Below are positions 42,314 to 51,489 of a DNA stretch of 64,000 nt, one piece after another. The translations under genes and the position numbers were made by a program. Numbering within the stretch: position 1 is the first letter of the stretch; each line of letters begins with the position of its first letter. The notes below the pieces were generated by a model, which was not told where the DNA came from, did no database searches, and saw only the letters and a program-made list of their open reading frames with translations. The stretch is from Diphasiastrum complanatum (lineage: Eukaryota > Streptophyta > Lycopodiopsida > Lycopodiales > Lycopodiaceae), in NCBI GenBank assembly GCA_029204225.1, contig CM055109.1, positions 40,535,791 through 40,599,790 on the forward strand, in the 5' to 3' direction.

Positions 42314-44352
42314 ATCCTTTCCCCATCAGATTTGGTGGATTTTGTTACATTTGGTAAAGTTTCTTGTTCTAGTTTTCTTGTTTTTTCAATTTCCAGCAAG
42401 TTTTGATTCAATTTTTGACCATTTAATCTTCAACTTTTTGTGAGATTTCTTATTGAAGATCAGTAGATCTTTTATTTAGCTTTTGGGAGGTACTGAGATT
42501 TTCTGATTTGGAGCTATAATGACCAAGTTATGGCCATTTTTGTGTTTTCATTCCAATTTTAGTTAGTGACAATTTTTGCAGTCTGTTTTTCTCCATTTTT
42601 GACTAAATTTTTGGCCGAATTTTATGACTATATTTCTATAGGATTGTAGATCTCACTCTTAGCTTCAATTTAAGCCAATTTGCAGCCGATTTGGTTAAAA
42701 ATTGAGAAAGATATGACAGTTCTTGTGAAGGAGATCTAAAACTAGTTTTTGGTAGAAATTTGGGAGAGAAGCACTTCAACTTTTCATTTGTAAAGTTTTG
42801 TTTCATTGTAAAAAAATTTCAATTTCTTCAATTTGAAGTTTGATTGAAAAAAACTAAAAAAAAAAAAAAACCAAACCTAACCTAACCCTACCTACCTACA
42901 GTCCTAACCTACGCGACCTAGCCTAACCTAACCCTAATTCTCATTCATTCTCTCTCTCTCTCTCTCTCTTAGGGGAGATCGCGATCTAGTAGCTAGCTGA
43001 ACCTACTCTGCTGTGTAGCTGGCTGATTGCTTTGATGTCTGAGTTTTTGATTGCTGTGATCTGTAGCTGGTTACTGAAAAGTGTCAAATGCTGGACTAAG
43101 ACTGGAGTTCAATTTCATTGGTAAGAAATGCCTGTCAATACTACAGTTTCCAAATAATCGAAATAACCGAACGAAAACAGGATTGCAATAAGCTTGATTC
43201 GAATGTATGTGCTGTCTTCTGATGAATACTGGGCGAATCAAGAGACTAGTAAGATGCTCAGCTCCGATAATTCCCAGTATGCATCTGATGGCGTGCCACT
43301 CAAGCTCCCTCAAAACAATTTGGTTATCAACAAAAACCGTTTTCCATCCATCTGGAACCAAGCAAGCTATGATTTCACTGTTGCATTGAATCCTGCACCT
43401 GCGAATCCAAGTTCACAAGTCCACGAGTTCTTCCACGAATTCAGACCTCTCTCCGTTGAACTTTTCCTTTAGACTTTCTGTCCGCTCTTTTCCGTTTTTT
43501 CTGTTTGCTCTTCAGGCTCGTTTTCATCTTCTACTTGATTTTCAACAGGTGCATATTCTTGTTGATACTCTGCTAGGATTGATCTCGGCGACCTGAGATT
43601 GATTGATACTCTCACATTATCTGCACACCCTCCATAATGCGAATTCAGACCTCTCCTCGCGACTCCGGCTACCTCTCTTTCCTCTCTACGTGCATCGGTT
43701 GAGTTTCTATAACGCCCTCTCTCTCTCTCTCCATCGTTCAGGTAGCCGACGTCGGTCAGGTAGCCGAACCCCCTTTCTCTCTCTCTCTCTCCATCGGTCA
43801 GGTAGCTGACCCCGTAACTCTCTCTCTCTATCTCTCTCTCGGTCACGTAGCCGACGTCGGTCAAGTAGCCGACCCCCTAACTCTCTCTCTCCGTCGGTTA
43901 CACCAGAAGAGCAACCTATATATAAAAAAATTTGCCAACAATTTTCGGATTTTTGACGATTTTTTTTTATTTCTTCTACGAGCACAACAATGTTTCATGG
44001 ATTTCAAGAATTTATAGAATTCAATTTTTTTTAATTTTCTTAACCCCTTTTTTTCTAAGTTGCTAAATTCAAGCTTACTTACATTCTTTGAACCTCCATA
44101 ACTTTCTTGTTTGAACTCCGATTCCAGTGAAGTAAAAAAGTGATCAGAAAGACGAGACTAACACTGCTGAGTTACTGAAAATTTTCAAATCTTCATATCA
44201 TCTCCGTTTTAGATCATTGTAAAAAGCAGAGTTGCTCGTGGTCACAAACTGAACACAACTGCTATTTCATTTTAATTTGTTACATTTTTCATTCACAACC
44301 ACTTTATTTTAAGACGGTGAATTCATAGTCCACAATTCTTCACTAGTTATTA
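42314..44352 (+). other. Long untranslated leader of gag-only element
   Basis: About 2 kb without a supported gene. 42,667-42,750 matches the gypsy-2 leader at 35,147-35,230 (TGCARCCRATTTGGTTAAAA). It contains a poly-A tract, TAACCTAACCCTA-type repeats near 42,870-42,940 and (TC)n. A 92-codon frame at 43,194-43,472 (MIRMYVLSSDEYWANQETSK) has ordinary composition but no known domain, and might be captured DNA. Confidence 0.7.
43710..43900. repeat. CT-rich / GTCAGGTAGCCGAC tandem block
   Basis: Five to six copies of TCGGTCAGGTAGCCGAC-like words separated by (CT)n tracts. GTCGGT/ACCGAC-type complementarity allows local hairpins. It lies in the leader of the gag-only element. The Arg/Glu-rich minus-strand frames across it are artefacts. 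Confidence 0.8.
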
Positions 44353-45493
44353 ATGATGGATTACCGTTATAGTCAGAACATTCATCTTCCATCTATTGAT
44401 GAAATACAATCTGAAATCGTATGTTATAGCCTAGCATTTGACGGACAACCAAGTTCAATCAGCATTGATGATTGGTTGACTAAATTGGAAGGTTATTTTT
44501 GTCATCACCATTATTCTAAAAAGCATAAAATTTATTTTGCTTCATTGTGCTTCCAAGGACAAGTTCGAGCATGGTGGGATACTCGAGCACATTTGAGCAC
44601 AAAGCTTTGGAGTCAATTCAAAATTGCTTTCATCGATAGTATTACCAAAGTTTTATGAGAAATCATTCGAATCTCTCAAACAAACTGGTTCTGTACAACA
44701 ATTTAATCAACAATTCTTGGCATTGGTTCAAAAGACAAAATTTGAATATAGAAAATGTTTGAACTACTATGTGAGTTTTCTTCAAACGCCTATAAAGGAT
44801 GTGCTTCAACCAACTCTTTCCAGATCCATTTATGCCGCTAGTTTTATGGAGTTGCGCAATATGATAGATCATGCACTTGCTCTGGAGCACTTATCTACAA
44901 ACCATATCAATGAATGGTGGAAAGTCACTGCTCAACGAAAACCTTATTATTACAACCAACGACTGTCTGAATACGTTAGTCCTACCTTTGATGGAAGCAT
45001 TCACTTCATTAATGTAGACAGTTGGCTAGAAGATTTGGATTATAACTTCTACTATAGTGGAGGTATTGATGACAGTAGTATGGTTTTTTTTGCCTCATCG
45101 GGTTTCCAAGGACGTGTTCAGTCATGGTGGAACATCGTTCACGACTTCCTTCCTGAGAACTCGTTAACTTTCAAGAGAGTTTGTAGACAGATTTTCAATC
45201 GATCTGACTTCATCCAATGGTGTTCTTTGGACAAGACAACTACAGTTGCTGAGTACAATAGAGAATTCCAACAAATGGTCCCAGTATTCGATTATGGAGA
45301 AGTATATCTTGTACAATGCTATATATATAGCTTACAACCTCAATATCGGAGCATTGTAGAAAACTATCTACAAACTACTTCTCTCCAATCTAGGTTCCGA
45401 TTAAGGGAAACTATGGAATATGTTCTAAAGTACGAGCAACAAGAACAAAGGTTTAAGTTGAAAGCTGAAAGGAAAGAAGAACAATCCAGATGA
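44353..45493 (+). pseudogene. Two tandem Gag-like domains (frameshifted)
   Basis: Domain 1 begins at 44,353: SISIDDWLTKLEGYF, FASLCFQGQVRAWWD, then a frameshift near 44,640 into KFYEKSFESLKQTGSVQQFN and IYAASFMELRNMIDHALALE. Domain 2 (about 44,985-45,470) repeats the same plan: FDGSIHFINVDSWLEDLDY, FASSGFQGRVQSWWN, TTTVAEYNREFQQMVPVF and RETMEYVLKYEQQEQ. The WxxxL...F..xxFxGxxxxWW pattern and following helices are those of the retrotransposon Gag domain of plant gypsy elements. Having two in succession is unusual. No zinc knuckle follows the second. Apart from one frameshift the region is open, so it was probably one long Gag. Several stops separate it from the next frame at 45,557. Confidence 0.82.
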
Positions 45494-45556
45494 AGATGAG
45501 GATTCAAAAAGTGAGTGTATACACTAAAGCATTAGTGGATCGACAACCGCATGTGA

Positions 45557-46909
45557 ATGAAAGGGAAGAAACTTCTCAAGATGAAGATGATTCCATCAAG
45601 TGATAACGACGAAGCGGATGAGCAAAGCGAGGACAGTGAGTCAGATGAGCAAAGCGACAACAAAAGTCAAGTCTCAGATCCAGATACAGTTGCAGGCAAC
45701 AAAAGTCCAATTCAAGATTTTGATCAAGTTACAACAACAGATGGTGAAAATCAGGATTCAGATGAAAGTCAAGATTCAGATCAAGATGTGAAGATAATTG
45801 AACATCCTTTTGAGTTTCACTTCGACCATCAAAGTCCGAAACTTGACCTACATCAATGCCTTAATTTGGTCAATGAACAAGCAACTATGGATCATCAGAT
45901 TGAGAATATTGCTATGCTCAAGAAAAGTCGATCAAGGCATTCACCAAACTTTCAAATTGAGGACTATATGACACCGATATTCCATGATTTGAAATTGAAT
46001 GGTTATTATCGGGATTCGATCTACGAACCATGCCAAATTGATATGGGAGCTTTTGAGAATAATTCTATTTTTGACAATGATCTAAGGGAGTATGAGGTAT
46101 TCAACATGGATACTAGTAGAAATGAAGAGATTTCATTAATCCATGGAAATTCTACTTGTATCAATACTTTGGATTATTGTTCAACGTCTGATGGATCCAT
46201 TAGTCAAGAGCTTCAAGTGGCTTTTGTTGGAGAACCTTACTCCTATGGATTCTCTGGAACTCAGAAGCCAAATTGTAATTCATGTGCATATTCAGAATGT
46301 ATGGATGTGAATAATGATTGGGAACATTCTCTCAGTCAACCAACACTCTATAAGAAGCTGATTTTAAAATATTCCATCAATCTATATCAGTTTCTTTGGA
46401 GAGGTTTACATTGCTCAGTGGACTCTAATGCGATCAATCTTCAATTGAGTAATGTCAACAATGATTGTTCACCATCAGTGGTTATTTGGAACAATCGAAA
46501 CATCAAATCCCTCGTTCAACTTTGGAATGTATTTTTATTACTTGAAATTGGTGCTTCAACGATTTATATGGGCGACTGCAAAATTTATATATCGAGACGA
46601 GATTCCATATTTGAGGTCAATCAATTCAAATATTCACTATCACCTATGAATGAGGTATTGACCAAATTTGAAGAAATATATTTTGGTCAACAATATGCCC
46701 AGAGATATGCTTCATCATATGACCGAGTTTCAATATACATGCCGACTACTTCGTATAGAGCATTTATATTTGAACAACAAGTCATGACTACCATTGCTCA
46801 TGGAAAAATTATAATGTTCTTCATCAAGTTGATAAAACAACATGGATTGCAAGCTACGGTAGAAGAGCCAGATGCAACACGAAACCAAGAATCCAAGGGA
46901 ATTGGATAA
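45557..46909 (+). CDS. 450-codon acidic-N-terminus protein, unknown
   Basis: I do not recognise this protein. Residues ~14-80 are extremely Ser/Asp/Glu/Gln-rich (SSDNDEADEQSEDSESDEQS, SDESQDSDQD) and probably disordered. From ~85 the sequence is of mixed globular composition, with Tyr/Cys-rich stretches (CINTLDYCSTSD, CNSCAYSECMDV) and hydrophobic segments (YSINLYQFLWRGLHC, LWNVFLLLEIGASTIYMGD). No protease, RT, RNase H, integrase or chromodomain motif is visible. A reading in another frame just upstream (45,492-45,602; VYTKALVDRQPHVNEREETS) ends in the same acidic region, so Gag and this protein may once have been one polyprotein joined across frameshifts. The length of the open frame in an otherwise decayed element is notable. 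The ATG at 45,557 is simply the first in frame. Confidence 0.6.
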   Translation: MKGKKLLKMKMIPSSDNDEADEQSEDSESDEQSDNKSQVSDPDTVAGNKSPIQDFDQVTTTDGENQDSDESQDSDQDVKIIEHPFEFHFDHQSPKLDLHQCLNLVNEQATMDHQIENIAMLKKSRSRHSPNFQIEDYMTPIFHDLKLNGYYRDSIYEPCQIDMGAFENNSIFDNDLREYEVFNMDTSRNEEISLIHGNSTCINTLDYCSTSDGSISQELQVAFVGEPYSYGFSGTQKPNCNSCAYSECMDVNNDWEHSLSQPTLYKKLILKYSINLYQFLWRGLHCSVDSNAINLQLSNVNNDCSPSVVIWNNRNIKSLVQLWNVFLLLEIGASTIYMGDCKIYISRRDSIFEVNQFKYSLSPMNEVLTKFEEIYFGQQYAQRYASSYDRVSIYMPTTSYRAFIFEQQVMTTIAHGKIIMFFIKLIKQHGLQATVEEPDATRNQESKGIG

Positions 46910-47231
46910 GCATCCAATTTGTTATGATGTCGAGGAAGCAGACAAAAGAGAATATTGCGGTGATGCACTCTGTCCCTTCCATACAGATTGGTTGCCACCA
47001 AGCAATATGGTGCTTCATCCACCTCTTCTTCGACCATCAATTTTTCCTCCATGGGAACAAGGATTACAGTCTGAAGCTAGCAAAATGGATTCAATTTGAC
47101 AGCTTTGGATTTGTAATAAGACAATAATTTTGTGGACGACACATCCTCATCAATCTTGACTACTTAACCAAGGCGATCCAGCTGATCAGACAAGCGTCTT
47201 CATTTTTTAGGACAAAAATGCTTAAGGGGAG
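46910..47231 (+). other. 3' non-coding part and polypurine tract
   Basis: Short overlapping frames only. The sequence ends in TTAAGGGGAG, the polypurine tract directly before the 3' LTR. Confidence 0.7.
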
Positions 47232-47368
47232 TGTCATGTACTTTTAGTACATCAGTGCTTTTCAAGACAATATAATATCCATTGTAAGCTTTTGAATGTT
47301 TTGTACTTTTCTTGCTCTTAACTTTACTTCCATTGTAATTGCTATTTGCTTAGATTTGGCACATGACA
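47232..47368 (+). mobile_element. 3' LTR of gag-only element, internally deleted
   Basis: 137 bp. The first ~60 and last ~77 bp match the 5' LTR, but about 390 bp corresponding to roughly 41,822-42,215 are missing, with a TT/TTG junction of short shared sequence. The deleted part includes most of the promoter-bearing region. Confidence 0.92.
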
Positions 47369-47452
47369 TTGAGTCCCCGAACGACACCAACACTTAGCAT
47401 ACATATTGGTGTACAAGTAGTTGCTCATTCAATAGACAAGAACGTTGCTTTG

Positions 47453-47454
<2 letters not shown>

Positions 47455-47504
<50 letters not shown>
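47455..47504. repeat. (CT)n microsatellite
   Basis: About 50 bp of nearly uninterrupted CT repeats. They lie within what should be the continuation of the LTR of element H (47,374 onward). Confidence 0.95.
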
Positions 47505-47505
<1 letters not shown>

Positions 47506-47931
47506 ATATCTTTGACCCTTATTGTGGCTTCCTCTACTGCTTCCACCTGCACGAATCAATTGAAGCACTCTAAAGAATAATTATCACATGTATTTTAACT
47601 AATCTCTCATGTTATGAGTCATAAACTCATATTCTCGAATATTGTTCTTTATGCATAACATGTATTAACTAATTGTGTCAAAATCCTTCTCTCACAAACA
47701 AAAGCTGGATATGTCTTGTAAGAACTCATACCCTTCTCGGATGTTCAAATTTAGATACTTTGTATTAATTAACTTCATCATAGTCATCTAATCAATGGCT
47801 AATAATAAACTTTCTATCACAAACAGAATATGGTTATAGAATAAAACACAAACCTCAAAAGCATTTACCAAGACATGTATGGCATTAATGAGGAAAGCTG
47901 AAACTAACCTGCAAATCAATTTCCAGCACGA
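47505..47931. other. No gene seen
   Basis: AT-rich spacer between the LTR of element H and the DnaJ fragment. No feature recognised. Confidence 0.5.
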
Positions 47932-48332
47932 GCTGAAGAAGACTCAAATATGTCAAAATTTGGAGAGGCGCAGCCCTGGACCCATCCCTTCTTTAAGAGC
48001 TTCTTCGCCATACTTATCATAAATTTACCTCTTCTCTGCATCACTTAAACCTCATAAGCTTGTGCAAGCTTTTTGAGCTGCATAGAAAGATTAAACTCGG
48101 TTTTATCAAAACGTCAAGCATAGTGGCTACATGATAAAATTGAAAGGATTGGCCATACAAACGCAAAGTAAATGCATACATTTTCTGAATCTCCATGCTT
48201 GTCAGGATGATTCTTAATTGCAGCTTTTATATAAGCCTTCTTCAAATGTTCCTGGGACACATCCTTTGAAATTCCAAGAATATCATAGTATTTACTATTA
48301 TCAAATTTTCCACTAGGCATGCAACCAAACAT
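47932..48332 (-). pseudogene. DnaJ (Hsp40) J-domain gene fragment with intron
   Basis: Exon 1 (48,332-48,180) encodes [40 protein letters not shown] and [11 protein letters not shown]. This is the J-domain of a plant type-A DnaJ, with the HPD motif that stimulates Hsp70 ATPase. A GT-AG intron (48,179-48,078) joins in phase to exon 2 from 48,077: LKKLAQAYEV, stop, SDAEKR, stop, IYDKYGEEALKEGMG, then a frame change into CASPNFDIFESSS. Type-A DnaJ proteins have about 420 residues with a zinc-finger region and substrate-binding domains, and those are absent. The retained intron shows a genomic-DNA duplicate, not a processed copy. Stops in exon 2 make it a pseudogene, although exon 1 could still be transcribed from its own 5' region. 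Confidence 0.85.
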
Positions 48333-49152
48333 CGTTGCTGAGGCTTAATAACCAACCAGACAATAATCTAAAAACACAAAAACAACGCCACTCTCCACCC
48401 TGGAGTTCAGAATTAGCCAATCCAGCAAATAGGATCAATACGATGCGGTCTACTTCAATTTAACACAACAAAGGGTATATTCAAATTTCCCAGTACAAAA
48501 GAGAGAGTAAGCCTGTTCTGCCGATGCCATTGATTTTTCAGAAGTGCTGATAGTAAGCAATCAAACTAGCTTCCTGCATCCACTTACAGAACAAAAGTTC
48601 ATCTGCTCGATCGACCAGCACGAGATCTCACGCTTCTACTTTTCAGATAGTAAAGAGCAGCTTCCCACACTGCCGATTAAAAGCAACAAAAAAAGGTCAC
48701 CAAAAGCCTTTTTGCAAAAGCGGATCAGCAGCAAAAGGTCTAAAACACACACAACGTATGGGGTAAAATATAGCATATGCACCCCGCAAAGCCTAGGTCC
48801 CAGACTAGGAAGCCGGCTTCTATAGCTTGTGATCAAAAGCAGCAAATTCTTTTATTCAAGCAATGAAAAAATACATGACATCACCTTAGAAAATGTAAAT
48901 AGAAAGAACTTACGTTAAAAATTGCCAAAAAAAAACTTAAACACATAAAATAGAACACAAGCATGTCAAACTTCAGTGTGCTTCCTAAGTAACCCTGCCT
49001 GTAGAAGAAGCCAACACTGTCATAGATATAAATAGAGAGTACAAGGTTGCAGCTCATCTGACGTTGGTGGAGGACAGAAAATTTGACTACTTTGAACATT
49101 TTAAGACTGTGCCAACATCTAGAGATATGGGCTATAATTCAGCAAGAACGTC
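48333..49152. other. 5' flank of the DnaJ fragment and spacer
   Basis: The first ~200 bp may be the original 5' untranslated/promoter region of the DnaJ copy. Beyond that, no supported gene; frames at 48,544-48,825 and 48,881-49,099 have no recognisable domain. Confidence 0.45.
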
Positions 49153-49497
49153 CTAGTTCGACTTTGATTCATAGCGGAGCTTTTCATCTGATTTGAATAT
49201 GAAGCCCTGGGCTATAAAGAATTCTTCAAGCATTTTCTCAATGGCCTCCTCGTTGTTGAGAGGAATGAAGCCACTGAGAAACTCATCAATCTTGACATTC
49301 ACACTGAAACTGAATATCTCAGTGACTTCATTCCTCTCAATAGTGACTTCTCACATTGAGATGCCACTGTTAAGAGGAACGAAGCCTCTGAGACACTCTT
49401 TGAACAATTTTTCTTAGCGGATGGCTTTGTTCCTCTCAACAGTAACTTCTTCTCGTCACTGGTCACTGATTCTCACCCTCTTTAGGGTTTCGTCCAT
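49153..49497 (-). pseudogene. Small decayed frame with repeated units, unknown
   Basis: A 115-codon frame starts at an ATG (MDETLKRVRISDQ) and has three internal stops. Two related units are visible: EVTVERNKAIR...FKECLRGFVPLNSG and EVTIERNEVTE...IDEFLSGFIPLNNE, then EEAIEKMLEEFFIAQGFIFK to the end. The last 60 codons are open and well balanced. The DNA also forms inverted repeats (49,255-49,278 with 49,318-49,341). No family is recognised. Confidence 0.3.
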
Positions 49498-49829
49498 TTC
49501 CCGTTCTTTTTATCACCTCTGAGACCATAAATCTTGCTCAAGTTCCTGGCCTATCATCGTACGTCTTGATTCTCTCAGATCTGAATTTGCAAAAAGTTTA
49601 TATAAAGCTCCAAGTCTATTTCAGTTTTTGACTAGAGAAAAATTTCATTTTCCATCAGTGCTTATATCCTCTTAGAGGTAAAGATTGATGCCCTGGCACC
49701 TTCTTCTAAAGCATCTGCCATCACACATTTTCCCTTTGACCTGTTTCACTTGACAACGAATAACAAAACCTTGCTAGTTTGACATACTTTGGAGATGACA
49801 ATTTTGTATAATAATCCATAACAAGATGG
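49498..49829. other. No gene seen
   Basis: Spacer upstream of the small decayed frame. No repeat, RNA or coding feature recognised. Confidence 0.5.
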
Positions 49830-50138
49830 TTAATATACCATACCATTCAAGCCACGCGATTGGGCTAAATGGTAGAAAAGCAACAGTTTCGTCACAGTGT
49901 ATAACCTGTCCACTAGAATGAATTTTGACAACGAATCACAAGCCTTCAATTCTGCTGCAGGCAGATCCATCGCTTCTGCTCCGAAAGCAACGATTGATAG
50001 AACAGCAAAAGTTCCGTGACAGATAACCTGTCTCTCAAAAAAAAATATTGACAGTGGATCAGAAGCATTCAATCGTGCAGCAGGCAGACGCAGCACTTCT
50101 GCGCCGAAGGCAATGCTGTCATGGCCAATCACTGACAA
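49830..50138 (-). CDS. 102-codon frame with internal ~42-residue duplication, unknown
   Basis: Two tandem units are encoded: IAFGAEVLRLPAARLNASDP followed by LSIFFFERQVICHGTFAVL, and VAFGAEAMDLPAAELKACDS followed by LSKFILVDRLYTVTKLLLF. The DNA repeat is about 126 bp, in phase with the frame. The units share AFGAE, LPAA and a Leu-rich tail. No domain family is recognised, and start and end may be incomplete. Conservation of the frame between diverged repeats hints at past coding, but with only two copies this could be chance. Confidence 0.35.
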   Translation of the reverse strand: MSVIGHDSIAFGAEVLRLPAARLNASDPLSIFFFERQVICHGTFAVLSIVAFGAEAMDLPAAELKACDSLSKFILVDRLYTVTKLLLFYHLAQSRGLNGMVY

Positions 50139-50939
50139 AAAACTCGATAGCTATTTGTGTGCTGCATCATCGTGTCGTGTGGAATGCTTTATTTTGGGGA
50201 CATTTTTGTACTCCATGATGTGTCCTTCCAAGGTCCACGCTTTATTGGCATTGCATTGCAAAGGCAATACTATTTGTCCAGATATGTCAAATGAAAAGTT
50301 CGAAATGAACTTAGCTTTAAAGACCAAATGTTAATAAAGTATTAAATTTTAAGGTTTGGACCTTGGTGAAGGGCACGAAGGTGAGCATGCATTCATGGAA
50401 AAATAAACAAACGGCAATTGTTCAATGCATGCTTGATTTGACAAACTTTCATACATGTAGATTATCACGAATCTAGTATATAGTATTGCATGCTATCAAG
50501 AAAGTGATATTAAAAAGCAATCCCAAAATTGCATGTAAGCCATCTACGACTTTCTCGTATAATATTGCAGCCTACCAAGAATGTCACACGCAATTGCTTC
50601 GAGCCTATTCATCATCAACACTCTAGATTTAGGACCATCTTTGTGCGCTTTGCTTCACTAGTTATTCACCCAAACTAATTACTTTCTTGGTCATTGGCAA
50701 TCGCTTGGAGTAGATTTAGACCATCAACACTTCAAATCTAGGATCATCTCGTGGACACTAATTGTAGCAGTTATTCGGACAAAGTGAGAGTTCAGTTTCA
50801 TCAGCATCAATTGATCACTTAGAGCAGATTTATCATATGTTCATCATTGACACTTCAATTTCAGGCACATCTTCACATCTTTTCTTTTCTTCTATTTTCA
50901 CTCAAAACTAGATAGACTAGATTAGCAATTATCAATCAA
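50139..50939. other. No gene seen; left part may belong to LTR D
   Basis: AT-rich spacer. The right part may already be the end of the copia D LTR, whose left border could not be fixed. Confidence 0.45.
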
Positions 50940-51450
50940 GAGCAATCAAACAAGATCAAAACATGAAGATCCAAGTTCACGCGTGTGGGGTACGGCCTGT
51001 AGTATGGCTTGTGGACAGAGAATGATCCTAATCAACTTCAAATTGCATTCATTTCATAAAAACATTACCCAAATAGAGCAAAAACTCCCAAATCTTGATC
51101 TCTCATGAATGGAATGAATGAATGATAGTACAAAGAGGATCCTTTCCATGGCTAGCTGAGTAGGTCCAGCATGTTTTTAGGTGTCAAATCAACAATAGGT
51201 TGACCTAAACATGTCAATCTAACCTAACCATTAGGTTTGCCTACTTTGGTAGTTAGGTCACTCACCAACATCTTTGATTTGTGGAATTTGGCCCTTGATT
51301 TTAGGAATCATGACCAAATTGACTAAGTAACCCCTATGATTGGGATCTAACCTTCCTAGCCCACATGTGGTAACATGCTCTTACATGTGTGAATTTACAA
51401 AATGTACACAAACTATATAGTAATCAAGCTAGAATTTGTCAATTTTCACA
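50940..51450 (-). mobile_element. 3' LTR of copia element D (left border uncertain)
   Basis: On the minus strand it begins TGTGAAAATTGACAAATTC immediately after the purine-rich TTTTAGGATGAG and the end of a copia RNase H frame. It contains CACACATGTAAGAG and ACGCGTGTGG, variants of the CACGTG palindrome seen in the other LTRs. The other end could not be fixed and may extend to about 50,750. Confidence 0.65.
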
Positions 51451-51484
51451 CTCATCCTAAAATTTAGCTTGATGACATTATGTT

Positions 51485-51489
51485 ACATT
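51485..51489. repeat. Target-site duplication ACATT (left)
   Basis: ACATT precedes the TGTTAGATTT start of element C and is repeated at 55,358-55,362 after its 3' LTR. Confidence 0.9.

Larger units (their letters stand above)
41762..47368 (+). mobile_element. Gag-only gypsy-type LTR element with novel ORF (non-autonomous)
   Basis: LTRs at 41,762-42,291 and 47,232-47,368 share TGTCATGTACTTTTAGTACA at one end and TTAGATTTGGCACATGACA at the other. The flanks are TTGGG and TTGAG, a 5-bp duplication with one change. Between them are a 2-kb leader, two tandem Gag-like domains and a 450-codon protein of unknown function. No protease DSG, RT FxDD, RNase H or integrase motifs were found in any frame. 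LTR ends, primer-binding site and a leader block (42,667-42,750) match gypsy-2, so its machinery was probably borrowed from that family. Confidence 0.85.

Noticed and set aside
43071-43361. Minus-strand 96-codon frame in the gag-only leader
   Set aside because: It overlaps a plus-strand frame of equal quality, and neither has a domain or conserved copy. It is not supported as a gene.
43469-43985. Arg/Glu-rich minus-strand frames
   Set aside because: They arise from CT tracts and the GTCAGGTAGCCGAC repeat; the composition is an artefact of low complexity.
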